Of a stretch of DNA of 64,000 nt, positions 62,233 through 64,000 are shown piece by piece. Origin of the DNA: an uncultured Eudoraea sp. (lineage in GTDB: Bacteria > Bacteroidota > Bacteroidia > Flavobacteriales > Flavobacteriaceae); contig CAMYIE010000014.1 in NCBI GenBank assembly GCA_947258405.1, positions 1 to 64,000 on the forward strand, in the 5' to 3' direction. The notes beneath the pieces are model-generated. The model saw only the letters and a program-made list of their open reading frames with translations. It had not been told where the DNA came from and made no database searches. Each line of letters opens with the position of its first letter. Position 1 is the first letter of the stretch. The position numbers were made by a program, and so were the translations under genes.

Positions 62233-62926
62233 ATAAACTCTGTTCGATGGTTTCCTTTGCCAGGTGCAAAACCTTCTCAAACTGCTGCTCCGGACTCATT
62301 TCACCGTTATCAATTTCCACGGCATCCTCAGCCTTTTTTAGCGGTGAGAATTCTCTATGAGAATCGATATAGTCTCGTTCTCTAATATTTTTCAACACTT
62401 GCTCAAAGACTACTTGTTCCCCTCTTCCGAGGAGCTCTTTATACCTGCGCTTTGCTCTTACGTCAGGACTAGCAGTAATAAATATTTTCAATTCCGCATC
62501 TGGAAAAACAACAGTTCCGATATCCCGGCCATCCATTACAATCCCCTTGTCCTTGCCCATACTACGCTGTAATTCCACCAGTTTTTCACGAATTTCACGT
62601 ACAACTGCTACCTGACTGACCCGTTCGGAAACCTCCATACTCCTTATTTCTTTCTCGACGTTTTCGCCATTCAGATGGATTTCGGAGTAGCCCAGACGGG
62701 GATCGAAAACAAAGCCAAGATGGATTTCCGGCAAATGTGCCACAAGGCGTTCCAGTCCGGGATCCTCTTCATAGAATAGTTCATTGTGAATCGCATATAG
62801 GGTAACTGCCCGATACATCGCCCCACTGTCTACATAAATATATTCTAATGCATTGGCCAGTTGTCGGGCTACAGTGCTTTTACCAGTAGATGAGAATCCA
62901 TCTATAGCGATTGTAATCTTAGTCAT
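62231..62926 (-). CDS. cmk: Cytidylate kinase
   Basis: A 231-residue NMP kinase for CMP/dCMP. The P-loop is IAIDGFSSTGKSTVARQLA (~5-23); DSGAMYRAVTLYA, MDGRDIGTVVFPDAELKIFITASPDVRAKRRY and RDYIDSHREFSPLKKAEDAVEIDN are diagnostic. Full length. Next to lon by 92 bp on the same strand. Confidence 0.96.
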   Translation of the reverse strand: MTKITIAIDGFSSTGKSTVARQLANALEYIYVDSGAMYRAVTLYAIHNELFYEEDPGLERLVAHLPEIHLGFVFDPRLGYSEIHLNGENVEKEIRSMEVSERVSQVAVVREIREKLVELQRSMGKDKGIVMDGRDIGTVVFPDAELKIFITASPDVRAKRRYKELLGRGEQVVFEQVLKNIRERDYIDSHREFSPLKKAEDAVEIDNGEMSPEQQFEKVLHLAKETIEQSL

Positions 62927-63018
62927 AGGATAAAAATAGGTAGAATTGAAGAATTCTGCTCCATGAGGCTATTCTATTCCCGATGATCAAAAGAAGATGA
63001 AATCAAAAACAGAGCTAA

Positions 63019-64000
63019 CTACAGCTTTTTTGCATTCCTAACCTTCTGATCTGTAATGGCTTTTTCGATGACCTCCGCCATTTCGGTGACATAATGGAAA
63101 GTGAGCCCTTTTAAATATTCCGGTTTAATATCCAAAATATCCTTTTCATTATCCTTGCAGAGTACGATCTCCTTAATACGCGCCCTTTTTGCAGCAAGTA
63201 TCTTCTCCTTGATCCCACCCACAGGCAAAACTTTACCCCTTAAGGTTATCTCTCCGGTCATGGCGATACTTTTCTTCACCTTCCGTTGAGTAAAGAGCGA
63301 TACGAGAGAGGTGAGCATAGCAATCCCGGCACTAGGACCGTCTTTAGGGGTTGCTCCTTCAGGAACGTGAATATGAACATTATAGCGATCAAAAATAAGC
63401 GGGTCTATTTCGAAACGATCGGCATTGGATTTTATGTACTCCAGTGCTATCGTAGCCGATTCCTTCATTACTTTACCAAGGTTTCCCGTTATATTCAGAC
63501 CTCCCTTGCCTCTGGAGAGAATAGATTCAATAAACAGAATATCTCCGCCAACACTGGTCCAGGCCAAACCTGTAACCACTCCGGCTACCTGATTGTTTTC
63601 ATATTTATCCCTCTCGAGTCGTGCAGGGCCCAAAACCTTTTCGATGTCTTCGTTGCTCACTTTTATATTGTATTCCTCTTCTATTGCAATCGATTTGGCA
63701 GCATACCGCACCATTTTAGCAATCTGTTTTTCCAGTCCACGGACCCCAGATTCCCGGGTATAGCCTTCAACAATCTTTTCTAGCTGCCGCTTTCCAATTT
63801 TCAGGTCTTTTGAGGTTAAGCCATGTTCTTTCAACTGTTTTGGAAGCAAATGCCGTTTTCCAATCTCCACCTTTTCCTCAATGGTATAGCCCGTAACATT
63901 TATGATCTCCATCCTGTCTCTCAAGGCCGGTTGTATGGTGGAAAGGCTGTTTGCTGTTGCGATGAACATCACCTTGGAAAGATCGTAACCCAGTTCAAGG
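63019..64000 (-). CDS. lon: ATP-dependent protease Lon (5' part outside window)
   Basis: The frame is open to the right edge; only the C-terminal ~327 residues are present. Visible parts: the end of the AAA+ domain ([29 protein letters not shown], sensor region) and the protease domain with catalytic Ser in [18 protein letters not shown] and Lys in [17 protein letters not shown]. Lon degrades misfolded and regulatory proteins. The ATG at 63972 is internal, not the true start. Confidence 0.97.
   Translation of the reverse strand, partial: LELGYDLSKVMFIATANSLSTIQPALRDRMEIINVTGYTIEEKVEIGKRHLLPKQLKEHGLTSKDLKIGKRQLEKIVEGYTRESGVRGLEKQIAKMVRYAAKSIAIEEEYNIKVSNEDIEKVLGPARLERDKYENNQVAGVVTGLAWTSVGGDILFIESILSRGKGGLNITGNLGKVMKESATIALEYIKSNADRFEIDPLIFDRYNVHIHVPEGATPKDGPSAGIAMLTSLVSLFTQRKVKKSIAMTGEITLRGKVLPVGGIKEKILAAKRARIKEIVLCKDNEKDILDIKPEYLKGLTFHYVTEMAEVIEKAITDQKVRNAKKL

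Overview
The window reads as a chromosomal segment of a marine-type Flavobacteriaceae (Bacteroidota) with moderate GC. Reasons: several upstream regions carry the Bacteroidota promoter pattern (-33 TTTG, -7 TAnnTTTG); one secreted protein has a type IX secretion sorting domain; there are DUF4421, DUF3822 and MG2/TonB-plug proteins; and gene neighbourhoods such as fused aspartokinase/homoserine dehydrogenase-thrB-thrC and pyrR-pyrB-rnz are typical of the group. Nearly all of the window is coding and most genes are core. No tRNA, rRNA, CRISPR array, prophage or integron is visible. The species cannot be named from sequence alone.

Layout. 1-12.2 kb (minus strand): MORN-repeat protein (cut by the left edge), arylsulfatase, small ABM-fold protein, a membrane-anchored sigma-54 activator, envelope proteins, an MG2/TonB-plug surface protein and a 7TM-HD c-di-AMP phosphodiesterase-like protein. 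12.3-23.1 kb: thiolase, an NlpC/P60 protein that lacks its catalytic Cys, TPR protein, gyrA, clpC, a SpoIIAA-like protein and nnr. 23.2-28.1 kb: the threonine operon, preceded by a consensus promoter and a small Thr-rich leader ORF. 28.1-29.0 kb: a REP-associated transposase with REP hairpins in opposite orientation on its two sides. 29.0-32.1 kb: gcvT, a dehydrogenase-like protein, pterin dehydratase, yebC. 32.2-40.6 kb (minus): a type IX cargo protein and a run encoding a RecD-like helicase, KdsB, HAD phosphatase, KdnB (Kdo 8-oxidase) and an acyltransferase, suggesting 8-amino-Kdo in the LPS. 40.7-45.0 kb: DUF3822, rsmD, RNase P RNA, dnaX. 45.0-51.8 kb: a complete eboABCDEF metabolite-traffic operon, the most distinctive accessory system here. 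52-64 kb: miaE, ppk1-sixA-pdxH, pyrR-pyrB-rnz with an inserted four-helix-bundle gene, a repeat-rich 0.7 kb gap, rpsA, a LysM protein, cmk and lon (cut by the right edge).

The most useful observations are: the threonine leader peptide; a sigma-54-like promoter with clustered palindromes next to the sigma-54 activator; the ebo operon; the RAYT/REP unit; and three decayed or altered genes (PyrR lacking its PRPP loop, a transporter-like outer-membrane protein lacking its middle, and the NlpC/P60 protein without its Cys). All functions are inferred from sequence motifs read by eye; no database search was possible.
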